From: DAISVY01 sp036826635
GTDB lineage: Bacteria > Zixibacteria > MSB-5A5 > GN15 > FEB-12
Reading direction: 5' to 3'
Length of the DNA stretch: 64,000 nucleotides
NCBI GenBank assembly: GCA_036826635.1
Contig: DAISVY010000003.1
Span: forward strand, 186,001 to 250,000
Part shown: positions 8,801-17,156 of the stretch, piece after piece
How positions within the stretch are numbered: the first letter of the stretch is position 1
How the letters are laid out: every line of letters begins with the position of its first letter
Translations under genes and position numbers: made by a program
The notes under the pieces: generated by a model
Told to the model about the DNA's origin: nothing
Seen by the model: the letters and a program-made list of their open reading frames with translations, nothing else
Database searches by the model: none

Positions 8801-11800
8801 ATTCATAGCGACGAGATACCGTTTAATCCGATTACCATTATAGCCGTGGGTGAATGTAACAGCGACACCTGCGTGACGGAGTTCCAGATCGATGTCGCCG
8901 AACCGCCGGTGGTCGAATGCCCCGGTGATACGACCGTGTTTCTCTGCGGCCCCGATACTCTGGTGTTCGAGGTGATGACGTCGGGTGGTCACGGACCGAC
9001 CGAGCAGCTCAGTGCCGAGCCTCCGGCCTGGATTACCCGGACTACGGAAGGTGACTTTGTTAACCTGCCGGTTTATGAAAGCGGCGAACAGCTCGTGACC
9101 GTGATATATTCCAACCCGCCGTGTGAGCCTGACAGTTGTTCGTTTACGGTTACGGCCGAGTTCAACAGTCCGCCGGTGGTGGATATCGAAGGTTTGGAGC
9201 GGGAAGCCTGTGAATTGGAAGAAGTTTGTGTCCCGTTCTGGATCAGTGATATAGATAACAATATAGATACGATTTTCAGTTCGGTCGGTACGATTGAGCA
9301 GTCTTTCAGAAGTACTGGGTCCGGTGTCCTGGCGAGAACCGACATGTTTGACGATGAATTCCGTCGGCCGGGAGAGGAGCCGAGCGGTTATGTCTGCTTC
9401 ACGCCCGATTCTTTCGGCAGTCACGAGATTGTTTTGACGGTCCGCGATGACTGCGGGGCCGAAGATTCCAAAACCGTAACCGTGACTATCACCGAGGGTG
9501 GCTGGGCTGAGATCGCCTGTCCGGACATTTCGAGTCCGATAACATATTGTGATCCGGGATCGCACTGCATAGACCTGGTAATAACGGGTCATGATTTCAC
9601 CGTCAGCACGAATTACGGAACCTGGGCGGACAATCAACTCTGTTTCGATCTGGACACGGCCGGTGTATATGAAATTACCACCGTGGCCGAAGCCGAGTGC
9701 GGGGTCGATACGTGCACGATGCAGTTTGCCCTGATAGCTCCCGCCGAGGTGGTTTGCGGAGTCGCCGACACGAATATATTCCTCTGTGAAGAAGAGTCGC
9801 AGTTGGTCAGGATTCCGGTAGAGATTTATGGTGACAATGTCGAAGTGACGGTGAGCCCCGACAATGCCGAGTTGGTTGACGGTTTTGTCGAAGTTCCGGT
9901 CAGTGAAGCCGGTGTCATTCAGGTGCTCGTTGAGGTTAGCAATGAGTGCAGCGAAGACGCCTGTTCGTTTACCATTACGGTTGAAACCAATACGCCTCCG
10001 CAGTTGACTCTGGGGGACGACGTTGTAACCACCGCCTGCGAACCTGAACAGATTTGTGTCCCGTACAGTGTGGCCGACGCCAATAATAATGTCGTTGAAA
10101 TTCGCTCCACGCTGGGGATAATAAACGATTCGATGGTCTGTTACACGCCGCCGGATTTCGGTGAATACGAAATCGTGGTTACTGTTACCGATTCCTGTGG
10201 TGCCTGGGATAAGGATACTGTTCACATCACCGTTGAGCCGGGTCAGTACGTAACCATGACTTGCCCGGATACGCTGATGTCCGTAGCCGTGGATGTTCCG
10301 GATACGGTTCGTATCCCGGTGGGGATCGATCCGGTCGATGTCGACGTGACGGTTGCGCCGTCCGGCTATTTCGATGCCGGTACCGGTGAAGTGGTCGTTT
10401 ATATCGAGTCTACCGGTCGTCACACTTTCGAAATTACGGCGACCGCGGAATGTAATGTCGAGATTTGTGAATTTACGCTGGATGTCGGTCAGTATATACC
10501 GCCGATGGTCGATTGTATCAGTACCCTGGATACGGTTCTGTGTCTGGTCGGGGTGGATACTCTCTGCGTGCCGGTCGAAATATACGGATCTGATATCCAG
10601 GTGGAAGTTACCGAGCCCGCCTGGTACGCCGACGGTTTTGTTTGTCTGCCGGTGGAAGAGGCCGGGGAGTACGTGGTTGATATTATCGCCTTCAACGATC
10701 GCGATACGGCCAGTTGTACCTCGACTCTGGTCGTCACCGGTGGTAACCCGCCGGTCGTGGAGATGCCGGAAAGTTTGTCCGCCAACCTGTGCGAGCCGGG
10801 AGAGATTTGCTTTGAGATTACCGTAGAAGATACCGATTTCGATATCGTAAGCATGGAGCCGAGCTACGGCGTGTATGATCCGGAGTCCGGGACCATTTGT
10901 TTTGAAGCCGACACCACCGGAGTCTACGTGATCAGCTTTACGGTCGTAGATGAGTGTGGCAACGAGGTTTCCGATGAGACCCGCTATACCGTCGATTTGA
11001 ATGCTGCCCCGGTTGTCGATCTGGGTGATGACATCGCGCTGTTTATCTGCGAGACCGAAGAGGTTTGCGTAAACGTTGGCCTTACCAACGACGACGATGA
11101 AGCGGTAACCGTCAATTCGAATATCGGTCTGTGGTCGGAAGCGACCTCCGAGGTCTGTTTCACGGCCGATATGAGTGGTACATATACGCTGATAGTTTCG
11201 GCGACCGATTACTGCGGACTGACCTCGGCCGATACGCTGTTGGTCGATGTCGACGTGAACGAACCGCCTGTCGTGAGTATGCCGGCCGATTCGAGTGTTT
11301 ACCTGTGTTATCCCCGGGAAATCTGCATCAATGTCGGGGCGTCTGATCCTGATAATAACCTGACCGATTTCACCGTGACCGGTGGCGATTACTCCGACGG
11401 TCAGGTCTGTTTCGTCCCGTATAATCAGGGGACGTACGAGATAATCGGGACAGCCGTGGACGAATGTGGTGCTACGACCGTAGATACTACTATTATCACC
11501 GTTGAGACGGACCAGGCCATAGTGCTGGAATGTCCGGGCGATACGACCGTTTTCCTCTGCGAGCCCGACACGGTATGTTTCCCGGTGCATATTGAGGGGC
11601 TGCCGGAAGGTGCTGAAGTCGAAGTCGGCGGTATCGGAACCTGGTGGGATGCCGAGACCGAGTCGATTTGTTTCTTCTCCGACTGCTGTCTGGAAAATAA
11701 CCTGTCCGTTACGGTCAACACCGTCTGCGGTTCCTACAATTGCGAGTTCACGGTTTCGATTCAGACGAACAGTCGCCCGCTGGTTCTGCTGCCGAAGGAT

Positions 11801-14800
11801 ACTACTATAGTGCAGTGTGAACTTGCCGAGGTGTGCGTGCCGGTCGGTATTTCCGATATCGATGGCAATGTAATGAACGTTACCGCTGAAGGCGGAACGT
11901 ACGATGATTATCGTAGCGAGGTCTGCTTCGTTCCCGATACATCCGGTGTCTACACGATTACCGTGACGGCCGAGGATTCTTGCTACGCTTACTATACCGA
12001 TACGGCTTTCGTGACGATTACGGTTAACCAGCCGCCGGTTATTTCTTACACTCCGATTGATACGGTTTATCGGCAGTGTGAACCGACGGAGATTTGTCTG
12101 CCGGTCGATATCAGCGATCCCGACAACAATCTGACCGGTGTTGAGGTTGAAGGCGGATGGTACGATGCCGAGGCCGGGCTGGTCTGTCTGACCCCGGACG
12201 GTATCGGCACCTTCTGCGTTACCGTGACGGCTACTGATATCTGTGGCTTGACCGACGTGCGGGAAATCTGTGTCGAAACGGCCGAAGGCTACTACGTCCA
12301 GATGACCTGTCCGGAGCCGTTCGAGGAAGAGATCCTCTGCGAGCCGGCCGAGGTTTGCCTGCCGCTTGAGATTATCGGCGAGCAGTTCGTCGTGTTCACC
12401 GATTACGGTCAGTGGGCCGACAACGAATTGTGCTTTATGGTCGACACGACCGGTTTGTATACGATCACGGTAACCGCGGAGGCGCAGTGTAATACCGAGG
12501 TCTGCGTTGTTACGATCCCGATCAATATCCCTGAGCCGATCAGTCTGACCTGTCCGGAAAACGACGAGGCCTTCGTCTGTGGCCCGGATACGCTTTGTTA
12601 CGAATTCTTCTATGCTCCGGCTTCGGCCGACGTTGCCGTCAGCGAACCGGCTTTCCTGAGCGAAGGACATATATGTGTGCCGGTGCTGGAACCGGGTAGC
12701 ATAACTGTTGATATAATCGTGTCCAATGTCTGCGACGCCGATACCTGCAGCTTCACGGTTACCGCTGCTTTCAACAGTCCGCCGGTCGTCGTGATGGGTG
12801 ACGATGTCAACCTGACCGAATGCAGCCTTCACGATATCTGTATTCCGGTCACGCTAATCGCCGACCCGGATGGCAACCTCGCTTCAATAACTGTTTCGCA
12901 CGGGGCTCTGGATGACGATATGCTGCTCTGTTTCACCCCGCCGGATTACGGGCAATATGAGATTGTCGTTACGGCCGTCGACGAATGTGAAGCGGTGGGC
13001 GCGGATACGGTTGTGGTGACCATTACCGAAGGTGGCTACGCTGAGATCGATTGCCCCGACGGTACGCAGTACGCTTCGGTCTGTGGTGCTGACAGTGTTT
13101 GCCTCCAGGTGTCGGTCAGTCCGGATGATGCCGATGTTACGGTATTGCCGAACGGTTCATATAACCACGAGACGCACGAAATCTGTATCTGGATTAGCGA
13201 AGGTGGCACGCAGGAAATAACGGTTATTGCCGCCGCCCAATGCGGTTCGGATACCTGTATTTTCGACCTGGCCGTTGACTTCGGTATCCCGCCGGAGATC
13301 GTCTGTCCGGGCGAAATCGATACGGTGCTGTGCCTCGTCGAGGAAGACACCCTGCGTTATCCTATCACCGTTACCGGAACGGGCGTGAACGTAAATGTTA
13401 ACCCGATAGGTTTCTATTCTTCGGGGGTGGTGTCGGTACCGATATCCGAGCCCGGCGAATATGAGATCGAAGTCATTGCCTTCGGTGCCTGCGGTGCGGA
13501 CACGTGCGTGACTCTGATAACGGTCAACCCCGACCTGCCGCCGGAACTCATCGTTCCCGAATATCTGACTTTCGAGCGTTGTCCCGACGACACCGATGTA
13601 ATCTGCATCGACGGTATTTATGTCAGCGATACGGAGTCGGATGATGTGGTCGTGAGCATGGTTTGTGGTCCGGGAGAATTTACCCCTCCGGGTGACAACA
13701 GCGGTAAGGTCTGTTTCCTGCCCGATTCTTTCGGAGAGTTCCTGTTCTGTTTCGAGGCCGACGACGGTTGTCACGTTGTCCCTGATACGATGATTGTCGA
13801 AATTACGATGGCTGACGACTGTGATGTTTGTCTTTCGCTTTCGATTGACGGCGGTTCCTGCACCCCGGTTGGTTTGCGCAAAGAGGTCGCGCTTAACATA
13901 GAAACGAATGACCGCATTGGCGGTTTTGATATCCTTCTCAGTTACGACGCTTCGGCTCTTTCCTTCCAGAATGCCACCATGGACAACGGGGCGGGGGAAA
14001 GCTGGGAGTACTTCACCTGGAGTCTCAATGCCGTGTCGACCGGAACGGTCCGTTTTGTGGGTATCGCCGACCGCAACAATGGCGGGGCCCATCCGCCGGA
14101 TTCGGCCTATGATCCCGACGGTACGCTTATCTTCATCGAGTTCCAGGTAGCCAACGACCAGAATCTCGGAGGAGTATTCGTCCCGATCAACTTCGTCTGG
14201 TACGATTGTACCGACAATAGTTTCTCCGATCCCAGTGGCAGTGTCCTGTTTATCGACAGCCGTATCTATTCGGCCGAGGAAGAGCTTATCTGGGATGAGT
14301 TCGATGACGTGGCTTATCCCGACGAAGATCGCCCCTTCGGTATGGGCGCGCCGGATTCGTGTATTGTCGAAACCGAGAAGACCGAGCCGCTGCGCTGTAT
14401 CGAGTTTGTCAACGGCGGTATCTGCATTATCGATCCCGATTCGATTGACGCTCGCGGCGATATTAACCTGAACGGTCTTTCCTATGAGATCGCCGACGCC
14501 GTCGTATTTACGAACTATTTCATCAAGGGCATGAGCGCGTTCTCTATCAGCATGGCGGGACAGATTGCCGCGACCGACGTTAATGCCGACGGTCTTACTC
14601 TGACCGTGGCCGATCTCGCCCTTCTGATCCGGGTGATCGTGGGAGACGCCGACCCGGTGCCCAAGACGACGCCGTACGCCGATCAGGCTTCCGTGTATAC
14701 GAGCTTTGCCGATGGTGAACTGACTATCGGAGCGGAGACGGTTGATAATCTCGGCACCGCCTATTTCATCTTCGATATAGATCCGTCGTTGACTTTCGGG

Positions 14801-15304
14801 TTGCCCGAGGCTACCGAAGCGACGGCCGGTTTCGATATCGAGGCGGGTGTGCTTGACGGTCAGTTGAGAGTGTTGATGTACGATATCGGTACTTCAGTGG
14901 TCGAATCCGGTCGCCATGATCTGATCACGCTTCCGGTTCACGGTGAAGGTGATATTCGTCTGGTGCATTCCGAACTCGTGGACTATCACGGTCAGCCGTA
15001 TCAGTCGAGCGGAGTGGCTATGCTGCCTGCGGAATTCGCTCTGGAGCAGAACTACCCGAACCCGTTCAATCCGACCACGACCATCGGGTTTGCTATGCCG
15101 CAGGCGGGCGCCTGGACTCTCCGGATTTACAACGTGACCGGCGCACTGGTCTGGGAAACCAGCGGTAGTTCGGCGGGAGGTCGCGAGGAGGTAATCTGGG
15201 ATGGTCGCAACGCCAACGGTGAGACCACGGCTTCGGGCGTGTATTTCTATCGTCTCGACGCCAGCGCCTTCAGCGAGACCAAGAAGATGATATTGCTCAA
15301 ATAA
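5864..15304 (+). CDS. Giant secreted Cys-rich repeat protein with cohesin-like, dockerin-like and FCB-type C-terminal sorting domains
   Basis: 3146 aa, intact frame. Signal peptide to about residue 27 (ends TAFA). About 30 Ig-like repeats of 80-88 residues cover roughly 35-2650; most carry the pattern LCxPExxCxxV, then a 'G.Y....ICF.P...G.Y.I.V...D.CG' strand set, giving about three Cys per repeat. A cohesin-like domain follows (about 2655-2810, 'IGGFDILLSYD'), then a paired dockerin-like calcium segment (about 2864-2931, 'GDINLNGLSYEIADAV', 'TDVNADGLTLTVADLAL'), a second cohesin-like stretch (about 2945-3040) and a C-terminal sorting domain (about 3052-3146, 'NYPNPFNPTTTI'...'ASGVYFYRLDA'). 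The start has GGAGGA five to ten bases upstream; the frame is open 36 codons earlier but lacks this site. Probably an outer-surface adhesin or scaffold; function is inferred. The repeat family is not one I can name. Confidence 0.9.
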   Translation: MNRRGSVYSLLVLTVLYTLFVSSTAFAGRVGGPAAETMATSSNPLWAPDLNLPDDSLVVACVADSICFEVSGVDPDPSDSLQLALISGPIDFQTRVFGYQFSTDVCFFADTSGVYTFVWELTDKQYHKVRDSVSFTLDLGMPPVVEDQYFYAELCDLREERFLQIEADDGGADLTFELVSGPGSIDPQSGLITYQPDTSGLFTFLVAVSNECGHDTATITDELVLNQPPYVFGFDSTVYLCDPEEICFNVYGFDPEGDEITITMLEGLGSFSQTSDTSGTACFIPADISYSCYEFVFHSADSCVSSHDDDLTGKDPQCCLDTVNICVYITQSGELSCPADTVIDLCIPPDELPGEICLPGFMSTWEMTTASIGTIVDGNLCFTPDRLGEFEITVIGSDSCDHADTCTTLITLRGNNVPQVVTAEDFEVSYCWPETICFDASVEDTDNDIVSIVSSYGTYDSVAGQVCFDADSSGVYTVILTATDACGVSAVDTTVVTVELNEPPVVSLGEDRRIDLCDPEEVCVDAVVTGSSITYITSNIGTYDSLTNQICFTPESSGRYEIILEAGDVCDNVVTDTAVIDVALNSLPVISGLKDTSIYLCYPEEICLDVDISDPDDDIESINVTGGTYADGQICFVPYNGQNYEITVTVTDSCGHVVEKTAVITVQTDQGVTIECPGDTTVFLCEPDTLCFPIVLGELPPGAEISVDGIGAWWNEETESICFFSDCCLENTLSVSVTTICGTYSCEFTVYVQTNSDPLIMLPVDTTVLLCDDEMICLPVGISDIDGNIADVFVDGGTYDAYDGLVCFESDGPGEYALGVTVVDSCGASRTDSMVVTVVLNSPPQLISLVEDSVFGLCEIEPVSLLFTYQDVDFNIDSIYSPDGEIMFSDSGNMGVLQYEAPGFGYQCANIIAVDKCGAADTLEICITLEQPPLVSIDCPEPSGTVICGPGEVCFPVTIEGDPIEVITSAGTWANGELCIHSDEIPFNPITIIAVGECNSDTCVTEFQIDVAEPPVVECPGDTTVFLCGPDTLVFEVMTSGGHGPTEQLSAEPPAWITRTTEGDFVNLPVYESGEQLVTVIYSNPPCEPDSCSFTVTAEFNSPPVVDIEGLEREACELEEVCVPFWISDIDNNIDTIFSSVGTIEQSFRSTGSGVLARTDMFDDEFRRPGEEPSGYVCFTPDSFGSHEIVLTVRDDCGAEDSKTVTVTITEGGWAEIACPDISSPITYCDPGSHCIDLVITGHDFTVSTNYGTWADNQLCFDLDTAGVYEITTVAEAECGVDTCTMQFALIAPAEVVCGVADTNIFLCEEESQLVRIPVEIYGDNVEVTVSPDNAELVDGFVEVPVSEAGVIQVLVEVSNECSEDACSFTITVETNTPPQLTLGDDVVTTACEPEQICVPYSVADANNNVVEIRSTLGIINDSMVCYTPPDFGEYEIVVTVTDSCGAWDKDTVHITVEPGQYVTMTCPDTLMSVAVDVPDTVRIPVGIDPVDVDVTVAPSGYFDAGTGEVVVYIESTGRHTFEITATAECNVEICEFTLDVGQYIPPMVDCISTLDTVLCLVGVDTLCVPVEIYGSDIQVEVTEPAWYADGFVCLPVEEAGEYVVDIIAFNDRDTASCTSTLVVTGGNPPVVEMPESLSANLCEPGEICFEITVEDTDFDIVSMEPSYGVYDPESGTICFEADTTGVYVISFTVVDECGNEVSDETRYTVDLNAAPVVDLGDDIALFICETEEVCVNVGLTNDDDEAVTVNSNIGLWSEATSEVCFTADMSGTYTLIVSATDYCGLTSADTLLVDVDVNEPPVVSMPADSSVYLCYPREICINVGASDPDNNLTDFTVTGGDYSDGQVCFVPYNQGTYEIIGTAVDECGATTVDTTIITVETDQAIVLECPGDTTVFLCEPDTVCFPVHIEGLPEGAEVEVGGIGTWWDAETESICFFSDCCLENNLSVTVNTVCGSYNCEFTVSIQTNSRPLVLLPKDTTIVQCELAEVCVPVGISDIDGNVMNVTAEGGTYDDYRSEVCFVPDTSGVYTITVTAEDSCYAYYTDTAFVTITVNQPPVISYTPIDTVYRQCEPTEICLPVDISDPDNNLTGVEVEGGWYDAEAGLVCLTPDGIGTFCVTVTATDICGLTDVREICVETAEGYYVQMTCPEPFEEEILCEPAEVCLPLEIIGEQFVVFTDYGQWADNELCFMVDTTGLYTITVTAEAQCNTEVCVVTIPINIPEPISLTCPENDEAFVCGPDTLCYEFFYAPASADVAVSEPAFLSEGHICVPVLEPGSITVDIIVSNVCDADTCSFTVTAAFNSPPVVVMGDDVNLTECSLHDICIPVTLIADPDGNLASITVSHGALDDDMLLCFTPPDYGQYEIVVTAVDECEAVGADTVVVTITEGGYAEIDCPDGTQYASVCGADSVCLQVSVSPDDADVTVLPNGSYNHETHEICIWISEGGTQEITVIAAAQCGSDTCIFDLAVDFGIPPEIVCPGEIDTVLCLVEEDTLRYPITVTGTGVNVNVNPIGFYSSGVVSVPISEPGEYEIEVIAFGACGADTCVTLITVNPDLPPELIVPEYLTFERCPDDTDVICIDGIYVSDTESDDVVVSMVCGPGEFTPPGDNSGKVCFLPDSFGEFLFCFEADDGCHVVPDTMIVEITMADDCDVCLSLSIDGGSCTPVGLRKEVALNIETNDRIGGFDILLSYDASALSFQNATMDNGAGESWEYFTWSLNAVSTGTVRFVGIADRNNGGAHPPDSAYDPDGTLIFIEFQVANDQNLGGVFVPINFVWYDCTDNSFSDPSGSVLFIDSRIYSAEEELIWDEFDDVAYPDEDRPFGMGAPDSCIVETEKTEPLRCIEFVNGGICIIDPDSIDARGDINLNGLSYEIADAVVFTNYFIKGMSAFSISMAGQIAATDVNADGLTLTVADLALLIRVIVGDADPVPKTTPYADQASVYTSFADGELTIGAETVDNLGTAYFIFDIDPSLTFGLPEATEATAGFDIEAGVLDGQLRVLMYDIGTSVVESGRHDLITLPVHGEGDIRLVHSELVDYHGQPYQSSGVAMLPAEFALEQNYPNPFNPTTTIGFAMPQAGAWTLRIYNVTGALVWETSGSSAGGREEVIWDGRNANGETTASGVYFYRLDASAFSETKKMILLK
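7105..13545 (+). repeat. Large internal duplication inside the giant gene (two blocks of about 10-13 repeats)
   Basis: Block A starts near 7105 ('NNVPQVV') and block B near 10740 ('GNPPVVEMP'). Unique landmarks recur in order: 'LCYPEEICLDV'/'LCYPREICINV', 'CPGDTTVFLCEPDT' at about 7890 and 11530, 'WWNEETESICFFSDCCLEN'/'WWDAETESICFFSDCCLEN', 'LPVGISDIDGN'/'VPVGISDIDGN' and 'DTVLCLV'. The offset is about 3,635 bases through most of the block, falling to about 2,790 near the end, so block B lacks about three repeats present in A (roughly 9490-10230). Confidence 0.75.
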
Positions 15305-15329
15305 GATAACCCCTTTCTATCTTTCCTCT

Positions 15330-15372
15330 ATGGCGTCTGAGTACATAAGTGCTCGGGCGCCATTTTTTTATT
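15330..15372 (+). terminator. Rho-independent terminator of the giant gene
   Basis: ATGGCGTCTGAG (15330-15341), ten-base loop, CTCGGGCGCCAT (15352-15363): 12 pairs with two G-U, followed by a run of T to 15369. It also overlaps the end of the convergent rlmH gene. Confidence 0.85.
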
Positions 15373-15838
15373 TATGGTATGAGCTACCCCGGAGAATGGA
15401 AAAGGCGCGGTAAAGCTGTTCCAACAGAATGGGTCTCACCAGTTGATGAGAGAAAGTCATAGGGGAAAGAGAAAGGATCAAATCGGCCCTGTCGGTGATT
15501 CTCTTGTCCAGTCCCCACGGTCCCCCGATGATAAACGTGAGGCTGCCGCCGGACTGGGTTTCGAGCCTCTCCAGCATGCGGGCGAAGCCGGTGGAATCGG
15601 CTCGAGCTCCGTTGTCGCTGAGAGCTACCGTGTAAGCTTTGGGCAGATGTTTTTCCAAAACCCGGGCTTCTTCGGCTTTGATCTCGCCGGGCGAAAGGTT
15701 ACTCGTGCCTTTCGGAGCCGGCAGAGCGATTATTTCCGCGGAAGCGTATCGGGAAAGCAGTTTGGAATAATGGTTACAGGCTTCACTGATCCATGGCGCC
15801 TTGTCTTTGCCGACGCTGATAATACGGATTTTAAGCAA
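15368..15838 (-). CDS. rlmH: 23S rRNA pseudouridine(1915)-N3 methyltransferase
   Basis: Methylates pseudouridine 1915 in helix 69 of 23S rRNA, using S-adenosylmethionine. 156 aa, typical length. It has the SPOUT knot signature 'FIIGGPWGLDKRI' (about 102-114) and the conserved C-terminus 'MTFSHQLVRPILLEQLYRA' followed by 'RGSSYHK'. Last gene of the eight-gene minus-strand run; it overlaps yjbQ by eight bases and ends against the giant gene's terminator. Confidence 0.96.
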   Translation of the reverse strand: MLKIRIISVGKDKAPWISEACNHYSKLLSRYASAEIIALPAPKGTSNLSPGEIKAEEARVLEKHLPKAYTVALSDNGARADSTGFARMLERLETQSGGSLTFIIGGPWGLDKRITDRADLILSLSPMTFSHQLVRPILLEQLYRAFSILRGSSYHK

Positions 15839-16229
15839 AGCGTTCCACTTTCACGATCAGACGGCGAGAACGCGGGCCGTCGAACTCACAAAAGTATACC
15901 CCTTGCCAGGTGCCCAGTATCAAGCGTCGATTTTCAAAGAGTATCGACAGCGAGAAACCCATCAAAGAGGCCTTGAGGTGGGCGTCGGAGTTTCCCTCCG
16001 CGTGGTGGTAACCATCGTTCTGCGGAATCTCTTTGCCGAGTTTGTAAAGGATGTCTCGGCGAACGTCGGGATCGGCATTTTCGTTGATAGTGATACCGGC
16101 CGTGGTGTGGGGGACGAAGCAAAAGACCACGCCGGAGTCGAAATTACTCTCCGTTATCGCCTGCTCGAGGAGGTGAGTGATATCGATCAGCTCTTCACGC
16201 TGGCCGGTTTTGACCGTAAACGTCTGCAT
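15831..16229 (-). CDS. yjbQ: YjbQ/UPF0047 family protein (secondary thiamine-phosphate synthase enzyme type)
   Basis: 132 aa, whole-length match to the YjbQ fold. It shows 'FVPHTTAGITINENADPDV' (about 43-61), a family signature with a conserved His, and 'HHAEGNSDAHLKASLMG' (about 74-90) plus 'LGTWQGVYFCEFDGPR' near the end. Some members complement thiamine-phosphate synthase mutants weakly; the physiological substrate is unsettled. Its ATG overlaps the ftsY stop codon (ATGA at 16226-16229), indicating translational coupling. Confidence 0.92.
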   Translation of the reverse strand: MQTFTVKTGQREELIDITHLLEQAITESNFDSGVVFCFVPHTTAGITINENADPDVRRDILYKLGKEIPQNDGYHHAEGNSDAHLKASLMGFSLSILFENRRLILGTWQGVYFCEFDGPRSRRLIVKVERFA

Positions 16230-17143
16230 CAGGCGAACAGGGCGTCGGCGAACTGACGGGCGTCGAATTTCTGGATGTCGTCTATTTGCTCGCCCAGCCC
16301 GACGAAGTCAACCGGGACTCCCAACTCCTCTGCCACGGCGATAACAACCCCGCCTTTGGCGGTGCCGTCGAGTTTGGTGATGATAAGCCCGTCGCAGCCC
16401 ACGGCGTCGGTGAACGTCCGTACCTGCGAAAGGACGTTCTGTCCCGTGTTGCCGTCGATGATCAGTTTGCTAAGGACGGTTGCTTCGGGGGTGGCTTTTT
16501 GAACCACGCGCTTTATTTTTTTGAGTTCTTCCATGAGGTTCGACTTGGTATGCAGTCGTCCGGCCGTATCGATCAACAGGAGATCCGCGTTTCGTGCTCT
16601 GGCGGCGCTGGCGGCATCGAAAGCCACGGCCGCCGGGTCGGCTGATTCGTGCGAACGGACCATGTGCACACCGCTGCGCTCGGCCCAGATGGCAACCTGA
16701 TCGATAGCGGCGGCCCGGAAAGTGTCGCAGGCACCGATCATGACTTTTTTACCCTGACGGGCAAAATAGGTGGCCAGTTTGCCGATGGTGGTCGTTTTAC
16801 CGACGCCATTAACGCCGGTTATCAACCATATGACCGGACGCGGCGCGTCGGCGGGGAAGATGTCTCCTTCGTTTCCCGAGAGGATTGTCGCGATTTCTTC
16901 TTTCAGCAGCGCTATGACTTCGTCACCCTCGGAGATTTTTTTCTCCGCGGCTTTTTCCCTCAGGGTGTCGATCAGTTTCATGCTGGCCTGAACGCCGACA
17001 TCCGCCTGCAGCAGAATCTCTTCTATTTCATCCAGCAGATCGTCGTCGATTTTGCGACGGCTCACCACCTGGGAAATTTTACCCAGAAGGTTATCCTTGG
17101 TTTTGGCCAGGGATTGTCTCAGTTTGTCGAAAGAAGGCAGCAT
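16229..17143 (-). CDS. ftsY: Signal recognition particle receptor FtsY
   Basis: SRP-GTPase that receives ribosome-SRP complexes at the inner membrane. 304 aa from the ATG at 17143. N-terminal helical domain 'IDDDLLDEIEEILLQADVG', then the G domain: G1 'GVNGVGKTTT', 'DTFRAAAIDQ', 'LLIDTAGRLHT', 'TKLDGTAKGG', and the C-terminal 'VDFVGLGEQIDDIQKF'. The frame is open another 57 codons into smc; the chosen start, 13 bases after the smc stop, gives the usual length and N-terminus. It lacks the long acidic N-terminal region of E. coli FtsY, as in many bacteria. Confidence 0.96.
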   Translation of the reverse strand: MLPSFDKLRQSLAKTKDNLLGKISQVVSRRKIDDDLLDEIEEILLQADVGVQASMKLIDTLREKAAEKKISEGDEVIALLKEEIATILSGNEGDIFPADAPRPVIWLITGVNGVGKTTTIGKLATYFARQGKKVMIGACDTFRAAAIDQVAIWAERSGVHMVRSHESADPAAVAFDAASAARARNADLLLIDTAGRLHTKSNLMEELKKIKRVVQKATPEATVLSKLIIDGNTGQNVLSQVRTFTDAVGCDGLIITKLDGTAKGGVVIAVAEELGVPVDFVGLGEQIDDIQKFDARQFADALFA

Positions 17144-17156
17144 ATTGGACAGTAGC

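Noticed and set aside
5879..12832. Very long open frames on the minus strand (650 and 1457 codons) opposite the giant gene
   Set aside because: They follow from the biased codon use and repeated motifs of the plus-strand gene. Their products are low-complexity, rich in Arg, His and Asn, without signal peptides or domains, while the plus strand has a clear ribosome-binding site, domains and terminator.
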